Of a stretch of DNA of 64,000 bases, positions 32,907 through 48,200 are shown piece by piece. Positions within the stretch are counted from its first letter, which is position 1; every line of letters begins with the position of its first letter. The notes beneath the pieces were generated by a model. It searched no databases, was not told the origin of the DNA, and saw nothing but the letters and a program-made list of their open reading frames with translations. This DNA is from Auanema rhodensis (lineage: Eukaryota; Nematoda; Chromadorea; Rhabditida; Rhabditidae): contig CAXKVF010000097.1 in NCBI GenBank assembly GCA_964057225.1, forward strand, positions 1 to 64,000, in the 5' to 3' direction. Position numbers and translations under genes: made by a program.

Positions 32907-33221
32907 AAACAAATTTTTATTGATATTGGTGCATGGTAACCATGACTTTGAAATTTACGTGAACTTTAATTTATGCTAATTAAATGTACACGTGATGTGC
33001 ACTTGGTATGTAACTCGCTTCACGTGAAAGATAAAGAAATGCGGTTTTCAAAATTAGATTCCCCATGTCCATATTAGTCTAAAAACAAATTTTTATTGAT
33101 ATTGGTTCATGGTAACCATGACTTTGAAATTTACGTGAACTTTAATTTATGCTAATTAAATGTACACGTGATGTGCACTTGGTATGTAACTCGCTTCACG
33201 TGAAAGATAAAGAGATGCGGT
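32907..33221 (-). repeat. 176-bp satellite, inverted copies at the array edge
   Basis: One full and one truncated unit lie in the opposite orientation to the rest of the array. The second stops inside GATGCGGTTT and is joined directly to GGTTACCATGCACCAATATC of the main array. It therefore marks an inversion breakpoint within 320 bp of the telomere block. Confidence 0.93.
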
Positions 33222-36200
33222 TTGGTTACCATGCACCAATATCAATAAAAATTTGTTTTTAGACTAATATGGACATGGGGAATCTAATTTTGAAAACCGC
33301 ATCTCTTTATCTTTCACGTGAAGCGAGTTACATACCAAGTGCACATCACGTGTACATTTAATTAGCATAAATTAAAGTTCACGTAAACTTCAAAGTCATG
33401 GTTACCATGAAGCAATATCAATAAAAATTTGTTTTTAGACTAATATGGACATGGGGAATCTAATTTTGAAAACCGCATCTCTTTATCTTTCACGTGAAGC
33501 GAGTTACATACCAAGTGCACATCACGTGTACATTTAATTAGCATAAATTAAAGTTCACGTAAATTTCAAAGTCATGGTTACCATGAACCAATATCAATAA
33601 AAATTTGTTTTTAGACTAATATGGACATGGGGAATCTAATTTTGAAAACCGCATCTCTTTATCTTTCACGTGAAGCGAGTTACATACCAAGTGCACATCA
33701 CGTGTACATTTAATTAGCATAAATTAAAGTTCACGTAAATTTCAAAGTCATGGTTACCATGCACCAATATCAATAAAAATTTGTTTTTAGACTAATATGG
33801 ACATGGGGAATCTAATTTTGAAAACCGCATCTCTTTATCTTTCACGTGAAGCGAGTTACATACCAAGTGCACATCACGTGTACATTTAATTAGCATAAAT
33901 TAAAGTTCACGTAAATTTCAAAGTCATGGTTACCATGAACCAATATCAATAAAAATTTGTTTTTAGACTAATATGGACATGGGGAATCTAATTTTGAAAA
34001 CCGCATCTCTTTATCTTTCACGTGAAGCGAGTTACATACCAAGTGCACATCACGTGTACATTTAATTAGCATAAATTAAAGTTCACGTAAATTTCAAAGT
34101 CATGGTTACCATGAACCAATATCAATAAAAATTTGTTTTTAGACTAATATGGACATGGGGAATCTAATTTTGAAAACCGCATCTCTTTATCTTTCACGTG
34201 AAGCGAGTTACATACCAAGTGCACATCACGTGTACATTTAATTAGCATAAATTAAAGTTCACGTAAATTTCAAAGTCATGGTTACCATGAACCAATATCA
34301 ATAAAAATTTGTTTTTAGACTAATATGGACATGGGGAATCTAATTTTGAAAACCGCATCTCTTTATCTTTCACGTGAAGCGAGTTACATACCAAGTGCAC
34401 ATCACGTGTACATTTAATTAGCATAAATTAAAGTTCACGTAAACTTCAAAGTCATGGTTACCATGAAGCAATATCAATAAAAATTTGTTTTTAGACTAAT
34501 ATGGACATGGGGAATCTAATTTTGAAAACCGCATCTCTTTATCTTTCACGTGAAGCGAGTTACATACCAAGTGCACATCACGTGTACATTTAATTAGCAT
34601 AAATTAAAGTTCACGTAAATTTCAAAGTCATGGTTACCATGAACCAATATCAATAAAAATTTGTTTTTAGACTAATATGGACATGGGGAATCTAATTTTG
34701 AAAACCGCATCTCTTTATCTTTCACGTGAAGCGAGTTACATACCAAGTGCACATCACGTGTACATTTAATTAGCATAAATTAAAGTTCACGTAAACTTCA
34801 AAGTCATGGTTACCATGAACCAATATCAATAAAAATTTGTTTTTAGACTAATATGGACATGGGGAATCTAATTTTGAAAACCGCATTTCTTTATCTTTCA
34901 CGTGAAGCGAGTTACATACCAAGTGCACATCACGTGTACATTTAATTAGCATAAATTAAAGTTCACGTAAATTTCAAAATCATGGTTACCATGCACCAAT
35001 ATCAATAAAAATTTGTTTTTAGACTAATATGGACATGGGGAATCTAATTTTGAAAACCGCATCTCTTTATCTTTCACGTGAAGCGAGTTACATACCAAGT
35101 GCACATCACGTGTACATTTAATTAGCATAAATTAAAGTTCACGTAAAATTCAAAGTCATGGTTACCATGCACCAATATCAATAAAAATTTGTTTTTAGAC
35201 TAATATGGACATGGGGAATCTAATTTTGAAAACCGCATCTCTTTATCTTTCACGTGAAGCGAGTTACATACCAAGTGCACATCACGTGTACATTTAATTA
35301 GCATAAATTAAAGTTCACGTAAATTTCAAAGTCATGGTTACCATGAACCAATATCAATAAAAATTTGTTTTTAGACTAATATGGACATGGGGAATCTAAT
35401 TTTGAAAATCGCATCTCTTTATCTTTCACGTGAAGCGAGTTACATACCAAGTGCACATCACGTGTACATTTAATTAGCATAAATTAAAGTTCACGTAAAT
35501 TTCAAAGTCATGGTTACCATGAACCAATATCAATAAAAATTTGTTTTTAGACTAATATGGACATGGGGAATCTAATTTTGAAAACCGCATCTCTTTATCT
35601 TTCATGTGAAGCGAGTTACATACCAAGTGCACATCACGTGTACATTTAATTAGCATAAATTAAAGTTCACGTAAATTTCAAAGTCATGGTTACCATGAAG
35701 CAATATCAATAAAAATTTGTTTTTAGACTAATATGGACATGGGGAATCTAATTTTGAAAACCGCATCTCTTTATCTTGCACGTGAAGCGAGTTACATACC
35801 AAGTGCACATCACGTGTACATTTAATTAGCATAAATTAAAGTTCACGTAAATTTCAAAGTCATGGTTACCATGAACCAATATCAATAAAAATTTGTTTTT
35901 AGACTAATATGGACATGGGGAATCTAATTTTGAAAACCGCATCTCTTTATCTTTCACGTGAAGCGAGTTACATACCAAGTGCACATCACGTGTACATTTA
36001 ATTAGCATAAATTAAAGTTCACGTAAATTTCAAAGTCATGGTTACCATGAACCAATATCAATAAAAATTTGTTTTTAGACTAATATGGACATGGGGAATC
36101 TAATTTTGAAAACCGCATTTCTTTATCTTTCACGTGAAGCGAGTTACATACCAAGTGCACATCACGTGTACATTTAATTAGCATAAATTAAAGTTCACGT

Positions 36201-39200
36201 AAATTTCAAAGTCATGGTTACCATGCACCAATATCAATAAAAATTTGTTTTTAGACTAATATGGACATGGGGAATCTAATTTTGAAAACCGCATCTCTTT
36301 ATCTTTCACGTGAAGCGAGTTACATACCAAGTGCACATCACGTGTACATTTAATTAGCATAAATTAAAGTTCACGTAAATTTCAAAGTCATGGTTACCAT
36401 GAAGCAATATCAATAAAAATTTGTTTTTAGACTAATATGGACATGGGGAATCTAATTTTGAAAACCGCATCTCTTTATCTTTCACGTGAAGCGAGTTACA
36501 TACCAAGTGCACATCACGTGTACATTTAATTAGCATAAATTAAAGTTCACGTAAATTTCAAAGTCATGGTTACCATGAACCAATATCAATAAAAATTTGT
36601 TTTTAGACTAATATGGACATGGGGAATCTAATTTTGAAAACCGCATCTCTTTATCTTTCACGTGAAGCGAGTTACATACCAAGTGCACATCACGTGTACA
36701 TTTAATTAGCATAAATTAAAGTTCACGTAAACTTCAAAGTCATGGTTACCATGAAGCAATATCAATAAAAATTTGTTTTTAGACTAATATGGACATGGGG
36801 AATCTAATTTTGAAAACCGCATCTCTTGATCTTTCACGTGAAGCGAGTTACATACCAAGTGCACATCACGTGTACATTTAATTAGCATAAATTAAAGTTC
36901 ACGTAAATTTCAAAGTCATGGTTACCATGAACCAATATCAATAAAAATTTGTTTTTAGACTAATATGGACATGGGGAATCTAATTTTGAAAACCGCATCT
37001 CTTTATCTTTCACGTGAAGCGAGTTACATACCAAGTGCACATCACGTGTACATTTAATTAGCATAAATTAAAGTTCACGTAAATTTCAAAGTCATGGTTA
37101 CCATGCACCAATATCAATAAAAATTTGTTTTTAGACTAATATGGACATGGGGAATCTAATTTTGAAAACCGCATCTCTTTATCTTTCACGTGAAGCGAGT
37201 TACATACCAAGTGCACATCACGTGTACATTTAATTAGCATAAATTAAAGTTCACGTAAATTTCAAAGTCATGGTTACCATGAACCAATATCAATAAAAAT
37301 TTGTTTTTAGACTAATATGGACATGGGGAATCTAATTTTGAAAACCGCATCTCTTTATCTTTCACGTGAAGCGAGTTACATACCAAGTGCACATCACGTG
37401 TACATTTAATTAGCATAAATTAAAGTTCACGTAAATTTCAAAGTCATGGTTACCATGAACCAATATCAATAAAAATTTGTTTTTAGACTAATATGGACAT
37501 GGGGAATCTAATTTTGAAAACCGCATCTCTTTATCTTTCACGTGAAGCGAGTTACATACCAAGTGCACATCACGTGTACATTTAATTAGCATGAATTAAA
37601 GTTCACGTAAATTTCAAAGTCATGGTTACCATGAACCAATATCAATAAAAATTTGTTTTTAGACTAATATGGACATGGGGAATCTAATTTTGAAAACCGC
37701 TTCTCTTTATCTTTCACGTGAAGCGAGTTACATACCAAGTGCACATCACGTGTACATTTAATTAGCATAAATTAAAGTTCACGTAAATTTCAAAGTCATG
37801 GTTACCATGAACCAATATCAATAAAAATTTGTTTTTAGACTAATATGGACATGGGGAATCTAATTTTGAAAACCGCATTTCTTTATCTTTCACGTGAAGC
37901 GAGTTACATACCAAGTGCACATCACGTGTACATTTAATTAGCATAAATTAAAGTTCACGTAAATTTCAAAATCATGGTTACCATGCACCAATATCAATAA
38001 AAATTTGTTTTTAGACTAATATGGACATGGGGAATCTAATTTTGAAAACCGCATCTCTTTATCTTTCACGTGAAGCGAGTTACATACCAAGTGCACATCA
38101 CGTGTACATTTAATTAGCATAAATTAAAGTTCACGTAAATTTCAAAGTCATGGTTACCATGAACCAATATCAATAAAAATTTGTTTTTAGACTAATATGG
38201 ACATGGGGAATCTAATTTTGAAAACCGCATTTCTTTATCTTTCACGTGAAGCGAGTTACATACCAAGTGCACATCACGTGTACATTTAATTAGCATAAAT
38301 TAAAGTTCACGTAAATTTCAAAGTCATGGTTACCATGCACCAATATCAATAAAAATTTCTTTTTAGACTAATATGGACATGGGGAATCTAATTTTGAAAA
38401 CCGCATCTCTTTATCTTTCACGTGAAGCGAGTTACATACCAAGTGCACATCACGTGTACATTTAATTAGCATAAATTAAAGTTCACGTAAATTTCAAAGT
38501 CATGGTTACCATGAACCAATATCAATAAAAATTTGTTTTTAGACTAATATGGACATGGGGAATCTAATTTTGAAAACCGCATCTCTTTATCTTTCACGTG
38601 AAGCGAGTTACATACCAAGTGCACATCACGTGTACATTTAATTAGCATAAATTAAAGTTCACGTAAATTTCAAAGTCATGGTTACCATGAAGCAATATCA
38701 ATAAAAATTTGTTTTTAGACTAATATGGACATGGGGAATCTAATTTTGAAAACCGCATCTCTTTATCTTTCACGTGAAGCGAGTTACATACCAAGTGCAC
38801 ATCACGTGTACATTTAATTAGCATAAATTAAAGTTCACGTAAATTTCAAAGTCATGGTTACCATGAACCAATATCAATAAAAATTTGTTTTTAGACTAAT
38901 ATGGACATGGGGAATCTAATTTTGAAAACCGCATCTCTTTATCTTTCACGTGAAGCGAGTTACATACCAAGTGCACATCACGTGTACATTTAATTAGCAT
39001 AAATTAAAGTTCACGTAAAATTCAAAGTCATGGTTACCATGCACCAATATCAATAAAAATTTGTTTTTAGACTAATATGGACATGGGGAATCTAATTTTG
39101 AAAACCGCATCTCTTTATCTTTCACGTGAAGCGAGTTACATACCAAGTGCACATCACGTGTACATTTAATTAGCATAAATTAAAGTTCACGTAAATTTCA

Positions 39201-42200
39201 AAGTCATGGTTACCATGAACCAATATCAATAAAAATTTGTTTTTAGACTAATATGGACATGGGGAATCTAATTTTGAAAATCGCATCTCTTTATCTTTCA
39301 CGTGAAGCGAGTTACATACCAAGTGCACATCACGTGTACATTTAATTAGCATAAATTAAAGTTCACGTAAATTTCAAAGTCATGGTTACCATGAACCAAT
39401 ATCAATAAAAATTTGTTTTTAGACTAATATGGACATGGGGAATCTAATTTTGAAAACCGCATCTCTTTATCTTTCATGTGAAGCGAGTTACATACCAAGT
39501 GCACATCACGTGTACATTTAATTAGCATAAATTAAAGTTCACGTAAATTTCAAAGTCATGGTTACCATGAAGCAATATCAATAAAAATTTGTTTTTAGAC
39601 TAATATGGACATGGGGAATCTAATTTTGAAAACCGCATCTCTTTATCTTGCACGTGAAGCGAGTTACATACCAAGTGCACATCACGTGTACATTTAATTA
39701 GCATAAATTAAAGTTCACGTAAATTTCAAAGTCATGGTTACCATGAACCAATATCAATAAAAATTTGTTTTTAGACTAATATGGACATGGGGAATCTAAT
39801 TTTGAAAACCGCATCTCTTTATCTTTCACGTGAAGCGAGTTACATACCAAGTGCACATCACGTGTACATTTAATTAGCATAAATTAAAGTTCACGTAAAT
39901 TTCAAAGTCATGGTTACCATGAACCAATATCAATAAAAATTTGTTTTTAGACTAATATGGACATGGGGAATCTAATTTTGAAAACCGCATTTCTTTATCT
40001 TTCACGTGAAGCGAGTTACATACCAAGTGCACATCACGTGTACATTTAATTAGCATAAATTAAAGTTCACGTAAATTTCAAAGTCATGGTTACCATGCAC
40101 CAATATCAATAAAAATTTGTTTTTAGACTAATATGGACATGGGGAATCTAATTTTGAAAACCGCATCTCTTTATCTTTCACGTGAAGCGAGTTACATACC
40201 AAGTGCACATCACGTGTACATTTAATTAGCATAAATTAAAGTTCACGTAAATTTCAAAGTCATGGTTACCATGAACCAATATCAATAAAAATTTGTTTTT
40301 AGACTAATATGGACATGGGGAATCTAATTTTGAAAACCGCATCTCTTTATCTTTCACGTGAAGCGAGTTACATACCAAGTGCACATCACGTGTACATTTA
40401 ATTAGCATAAATTAAAGTTCACGTAAATTTCAAAGTCATGGTTACCATGAACCAATATCAATAAAAATTTGTTTTTAGACTAATATGGACATGGGGAATC
40501 TAATTTTGAAAACCGCATCTCTTTATCTTTCACGTGAAGCGAGTTACATTCCAAGTGCACATCACGTGTACATTTAATTAGCATAAATTAAAGTTCACGT
40601 AAACTTCAAAGTCATGGTTACCATGAAGCAATATCAATAAAAATTTGTTTTTAGACTAATATGGACATGGGGAATCTAATTTTGAAAACCGCATCTCTTT
40701 ATCTTTCACGTGAAGCGAGTTACATACCAAGTGCACATCACGTGTACATTTAATTAGCATAAATTAAAGTTCACGTAAATTTCAAAGTCATGGTTACCAT
40801 GAACCAATATCAATAAAAATTTGTTTTTAGACTAATATGGACATGAGGAATCTAATTTTGAGAACCGCATCTCTTTATCTTTCACGTGAAGCGAGTTACA
40901 TACCAAGTGCACATCACGTGTACATTTAATTAGCATAAATTAAAGTTCACGTAAATTTCAAAGTCATGGTTACCATGCACCAATATCAATAAAAATTTGT
41001 TTTTAGACTAATATGGACATGGGGAATCTAATTTTGAAAACCGCATCTCTTTATCTTTCACGTGAAGCGAGTTACATACCAAGTGCACATCACGTGTACA
41101 TTTAATTAGCATAAATTAAAGTTCACGTAAATTTCAAAGTCATGGTTACCATGAACCAATATCAATAAAAATTTGTTTTTAGACTAATATGGACATGGGG
41201 AATCTAATTTTGAAAACCGCATCTCTTTATCTTTCACGTGAAGCGAGTTACATTCCAAGTGCACATCACGTGTACATTTAATTAGCATAAATTAAAGTTC
41301 ACGTAAATTTCAAAGTCATGGTTACCATGAACCAATATCAATAAAAATTTGTTTTTAGACTAATATGGACATGGGGAATCTAATTTTGAAAACCGCATCT
41401 CTTTATCTTTCACGTGAAGCGAGTTACATACCAAGTGCACATCACGTGTACATTTAATTAGCATAAATTAAAGTTCACGTAAATTTCAAAGTCATGGTTA
41501 CCATGAAGCAATATCAATAAAAATTTGTTTTTAGACTAATATGGACATGGGGAATCTAATTTTGAAAACCGCATCTCTTTATCTTTCACGTGAAGCGAGT
41601 TACATACCAAGTGCACATCACGTGTACATTTAATTAGCATAAATTAAAGTTCACGTAAATTTCAAAGTCATGGTTACCATGCACCAATATCAATAAAAAT
41701 TTGTTTTTAGACTAATATGGACATGGGGAATCTAATTTTGAAAACCGCATCTCTTTATCTTTCACGTGAAGCGAGTTACATACCAAGTGCACATCACGTG
41801 TACATTTAATTAGCATAAATTAAAGTTCACGTAAATTTCAAAGTCATGGTTACCATGAACCAATATCAATAAAAATTTGTTTTTAGACTAATATGGACAT
41901 GGGGAATCTAATTTTGAAAACCGCATCTCTTTATCTTTCACGTGAAGCGAGTTACATACCAAGTGCACATCACGTGTACATTTAATTAGCATAAATTAAA
42001 GTTCACGTAAATTTCAAAGTCATGGTTACCATGAAGCAATATCAATAAAAATTTGTTTTTAGACTAATATGGACATGGGGAATCTAATTTTGAAAACCGC
42101 ATCTCTTTATCTTGCACGTGAAGCGAGTTACATACCAAGTGCACATCACGTGTACATTTAATTAGCATAAATTAAAGTTCACGTAAATTTCAAAGTCATG

Positions 42201-45200
42201 GTTACCATGAACCAATATCAATAAAAATTTGTTTTTAGACTAATATGGACATGGGGAATCTAATTTTGAAAACCGCATCTCTTTATCTTTCACGTGAAGC
42301 GAGTTACATACCAAGTGCACATCACGTGTACATTTAATTAGCATAAATTAAAGTTCACGTAAATTTCAAAGTCATGGTTACCATGAACCAATATCAATAA
42401 AAATTTGTTTTTAGACTAATATGGACATGGGGAATCTAATTTTGAAAACCGCATTTCTTTATCTTTCACGTGAAGCGAGTTACATACCAAGTGCACATCA
42501 CGTGTACATTTAATTAGCATAAATTAAAGTTCACGTAAATTTCAAAGTCATGGTTACCATGCACCAATATCAATAAAAATTTGTTTTTAGACTAATATGG
42601 ACATGGGGAATCTAATTTTGAAAACCGCATCTCTTTATCTTTCACGTGAAGCGAGTTACATACCAAGTGCACATCACGTGTACATTTAATTAGCATAAAT
42701 TAAAGTTCACGTAAATTTCAAAGTCATGGTTACCATGAACCAATATCAATAAAAATTTGTTTTTAGACTAATATGGACATGGGGAATCTAATTTTGAAAA
42801 CCGCATCTCTTTATCTTTCACGTGAAGCGAGTTACATACCAAGTGCACATCACGTGTACATTTAATTAGCATAAATTAAAGTTCACGTAAATTTCAAAGT
42901 CATGGTTACCATGAACCAATATCAATAAAAATTTGTTTTTAGACTAATATGGACATGGGGAATCTAATTTTGAAAACCGCATCTCTTTATCTTTCACGTG
43001 AAGCGAGTTACATTCCAAGTGCACATCACGTGTACATTTAATTAGCATAAATTAAAGTTCACGTAAACTTCAAAGTCATGGTTACCATGAAGCAATATCA
43101 ATAAAAATTTGTTTTTAGACTAATATGGACATGGGGAATCTAATTTTGAAAACCGCATCTCTTTATCTTTCACGTGAAGCGAGTTACATACCAAGTGCAC
43201 ATCACGTGTACATTTAATTAGCATAAATTAAAGTTCACGTAAATTTCAAAGTCATGGTTACCATGAACCAATATCAATAAAAATTTGTTTTTAGACTAAT
43301 ATGGACATGAGGAATCTAATTTTGAGAACCGCATCTCTTTATCTTTCACGTGAAGCGAGTTACATACCAAGTGCACATCACGTGTACATTTAATTAGCAT
43401 AAATTAAAGTTCACGTAAATTTCAAAGTCATGGTTACCATGCACCAATATCAATAAAAATTTGTTTTTAGACTAATATGGACATGGGGAATCTAATTTTG
43501 AAAACCGCATCTCTTTATCTTTCACGTGAAGCGAGTTACATACCAAGTGCACATCACGTGTACATTTAATTAGCATAAATTAAAGTTCACGTAAATTTCA
43601 AAGTCATGGTTACCATGAACCAATATCAATAAAAATTTGTTTTTAGACTAATATGGACATGGGGAATCTAATTTTGAAAACCGCATCTCTTTATCTTTCA
43701 CGTGAAGCGAGTTACATTCCAAGTGCACATCACGTGTACATTTAATTAGCATAAATTAAAGTTCACGTAAATTTCAAAGTCATGGTTACCATGAACCAAT
43801 ATCAATAAAAATTTGTTTTTAGACTAATATGGACATGGGGAATCTAATTTTGAAAACCGCATCTCTTTATCTTTCACGTGAAGCGAGTTACATACCAAGT
43901 GCACATCACGTGTACATTTAATTAGCATAAATTAAAGTTCACGTAAATTTCAAAGTCATGGTTACCATGAAGCAATATCAATAAAAATTTGTTTTTAGAC
44001 TAATATGGACATGGGGAATCTAATTTTGAAAACCGCATCTCTTTATCTTTCACGTGAAGCGAGTTACATACCAAGTGCACATCACGTGTACATTTAATTA
44101 GCATAAATTAAAGTTCACGTAAATTTCAAAGTCATGGTTACCATGCACCAATATCAATAAAAATTTGTTTTTAGACTAATATGGACATGGGGAATCTAAT
44201 TTTGAAAACCGCATCTCTTTATCTTTTACGTGAAGCGAGTTACATACCAAGTGCACATCACGTGTACATTTAATTAGCATAAATTAAAGTTCACGTAAAT
44301 TTCAAAGTCATGGTTACCATGAACCAATATCAATAAAAATTTGTTTTTAGACTAATATGGACATGGGGAATCTAATTTTGAAAACCGCATCTCTTTATCT
44401 TTCACGTGAAGCGAGTTACATACCAAGTGCACATCACGTGTACATTTAATTAGCATAAATTAAAGTTCACGTAAATTTCAAAGTCATGGTTACCATGAAG
44501 CAATATCAATAAAAATTTGTTTTTAGACTAATATGGACATGGGGAATCTAATTTTGAAAACCGCATCTCTTTATCTTTCACGTGAAGCGAGTTACATACC
44601 AAGTGCACATCACGTGTACATTTAATTAGCATAAATTAAAGTTCACGTAAACTTCAAAGTCATGGTTACCATGAAGCAATATCAATAAAAATTTGTTTTT
44701 AGACTAATATGGACATGGGGAATCTAATTTTGAAAACCGCATCTCTTTATCTTTCACGTGAAGCGAGTTACATACCAAGTGCACATCACGTGTACATTTA
44801 ATTAGCATAAATTAAAGTTCACGTAAATTTCAAAGTCATGGTTACCATGAACCAATATCAATAAAAATTTGTTTTTAGACTAATATGGACATGAGGAATC
44901 TAATTTTGAGAACCGCATCTCTTTATCTTTCACGTGAAGCGAGTTACATACCAAGTGCACATCACGTGTACATTTAATTAGCATAAATTAAAGTTCACGT
45001 AAATTTCAAAGTCATGGTTACCATGCACCAATATCAATAAAAATTTGTTTTTAGACTAATATGGACATGGGGAATCTAATTTTGAAAACCGCATCTCTTT
45101 ATCTTTCACGTGAAGCGAGTTACATACCAAGTGCACATCACGTGTACATTTAATTAGCATAAATTAAAGTTCACGTAAATTTCAAAGTCATGGTTACCAT

Positions 45201-48200
45201 GAACCAATATCAATAAAAATTTGTTTTTAGACTAATATGGACATGGGGAATCTAATTTTGAAAACCGCATCTCTTTATCTTTCACGTGAAGCGAGTTACA
45301 TTCCAAGTGCACATCACGTGTACATTTAATTAGCATAAATTAAAGTTCACGTACATTTCAAAGTCATGGTTACCATGAACCAATATCAATAAAAATTTGT
45401 TTTTAGACTAATATGGACATGGGGAATCTAATTTTGAAAACCGCATCTCTTTATCTTTCACGTGAAGCGAGTTACATACCAAGTGCACATCACGTGTACA
45501 TTTAATTAGCATAAATTAAAGTTCACGTAAATTTCAAAGTCATGGTTACCATGAAGCAATATCAATAAAAATTTGTTTTTAGACTAATATGGACATGGGG
45601 AATCTAATTTTGAAAACCGCATCTCTTTATCTTTCACGTGAAGCGAGTTACATACCAAGTGCACATCACGTGTACATTTAATTAGCATAAATTAAAGTTC
45701 ACGTAAATTTCAAAGTCATGGTTACCATGCACCAATATCAATAAAAATTTGTTTTTAGACTAATATGGACATGGGGAATCTAATTTTGAAAACCGCATCT
45801 CTTTATCTTTCACGTGAAGCGAGTTACATACCAAGTGCACATCACGTGTACATTTAATTAGCATAAATTAAAGTTCACGTAAATTTCAAAGTCATGGTTA
45901 CCATGAACCAATATCAATAAAAATTTGTTTTTAGACTAATATGGACATGGGGAATCTAATTTTGAAAACCGCATCTCTTTATCTTTCACGTGAAGCGAGT
46001 TACATACCAAGTGCACATCACGTGTACATTTAATTAGCATAAATTAAAGTTCACGTAAATTTCAAAGTCATGGTTACCATGAAGCAATATCAATAAAAAT
46101 TTGTTTTTAGACTAATATGGACATGGGGAATCTAATTTTGAAAACCGCATCTCTTTATCTTGCACGTGAAGCGAGTTACATACCAAGTGCACATCACGTG
46201 TACATTTAATTAGCATAAATTAAAGTTCACGTAAATTTCAAAGTCATGGTTACCATGAACCAATATCAATAAAAATTTGTTTTTAGACTAATATGGACAT
46301 GGGGAATCTAATTTTGAAAACCGCATCTCTTTATCTTTCACGTGAAGCGAGTTACATACCAAGTGCACATCACGTGTACATTTAATTAGCATAAATTAAA
46401 GTTCACGTAAATTTCAAAGTCATGGTTACCATGAACCAATATCAATAAAAATTTGTTTTTAGACTAATATGGACATGGGGAATCTAATTTTGAAAACCGC
46501 ATTTCTTTATCTTTCACGTGAAGCGAGTTACATACCAAGTGCACATCACGTGTACATTTAATTAGCATAAATTAAAGTTCACGTAAATTTCAAAGTCATG
46601 GTTACCATGCACCAATATCAATAAAAATTTGTTTTTAGACTAATATGGACATGGGGAATCTAATTTTGAAAACCGCATCTCTTTATCTTTCACGTGAAGC
46701 GAGTTACATACCAAGTGCACATCACGTGTACATTTAATTAGCATAAATTAAAGTTCACGTAAATTTCAAAGTCATGGTTACCATGAACCAATATCAATAA
46801 AAATTTGTTTTTAGACTAATATGGACATGGGGAATCTAATTTTGAAAACCGCATCTCTTTATCTTTCACGTGAAGCGAGTTACATACCAAGTGCACATCA
46901 CGTGTACATTTAATTAGCATAAATTAAAGTTCACGTAAATTTCAAAGTCATGGTTACCATGAACCAATATCAATAAAAATTTGTTTTTAGACTAATATGG
47001 ACATGGGGAATCTAATTTTGAAAACCGCATCTCTTTATCTTTCACGTGAAGCGAGTTACATTCCAAGTGCACATCACGTGTACATTTAATTAGCATAAAT
47101 TAAAGTTCACGTAAACTTCAAAGTCATGGTTACCATGAAGCAATATCAATAAAAATTTGTTTTTAGACTAATATGGACATGGGGAATCTAATTTTGAAAA
47201 CCGCATCTCTTTATCTTTCACGTGAAGCGAGTTACATACCAAGTGCACATCACGTGTACATTTAATTAGCATAAATTAAAGTTCACGTAAATTTCAAAGT
47301 CATGGTTACCATGAACCAATATCAATAAAAATTTGTTTTTAGACTAATATGGACATGAGGAATCTAATTTTGAGAACCGCATCTCTTTATCTTTCACGTG
47401 AAGCGAGTTACATACCAAGTGCACATCACGTGTACATTTAATTAGCATAAATTAAAGTTCACGTAAATTTCAAAGTCATGGTTACCATGCACCAATATCA
47501 ATAAAAATTTGTTTTTAGACTAATATGGACATGGGGAATCTAATTTTGAAAACCGCATCTCTTTATCTTTCACGTGAAGCGAGTTACATACCAAGTGCAC
47601 ATCACGTGTACATTTAATTAGCATAAATTAAAGTTCACGTAAATTTCAAAGTCATGGTTACCATGAACCAATATCAATAAAAATTTGTTTTTAGACTAAT
47701 ATGGACATGGGGAATCTAATTTTGAAAACCGCATCTCTTTATCTTTCACGTGAAGCGAGTTACATTCCAAGTGCACATCACGTGTACATTTAATTAGCAT
47801 AAATTAAAGTTCACGTAAATTTCAAAGTCATGGTTACCATGAACCAATATCAATAAAAATTTGTTTTTAGACTAATATGGACATGGGGAATCTAATTTTG
47901 AAAACCGCATCTCTTTATCTTTCACGTGAAGCGAGTTACATACCAAGTGCACATCACGTGTACATTTAATTAGCATAAATTAAAGTTCACGTAAATTTCA
48001 AAGTCATGGTTACCATGAAGCAATATCAATAAAAATTTGTTTTTAGACTAATATGGACATGGGGAATCTAATTTTGAAAACCGCATCTCTTTATCTTTCA
48101 CGTGAAGCGAGTTACATACCAAGTGCACATCACGTGTACATTTAATTAGCATAAATTAAAGTTCACGTAAATTTCAAAGTCATGGTTACCATGCACCAAT

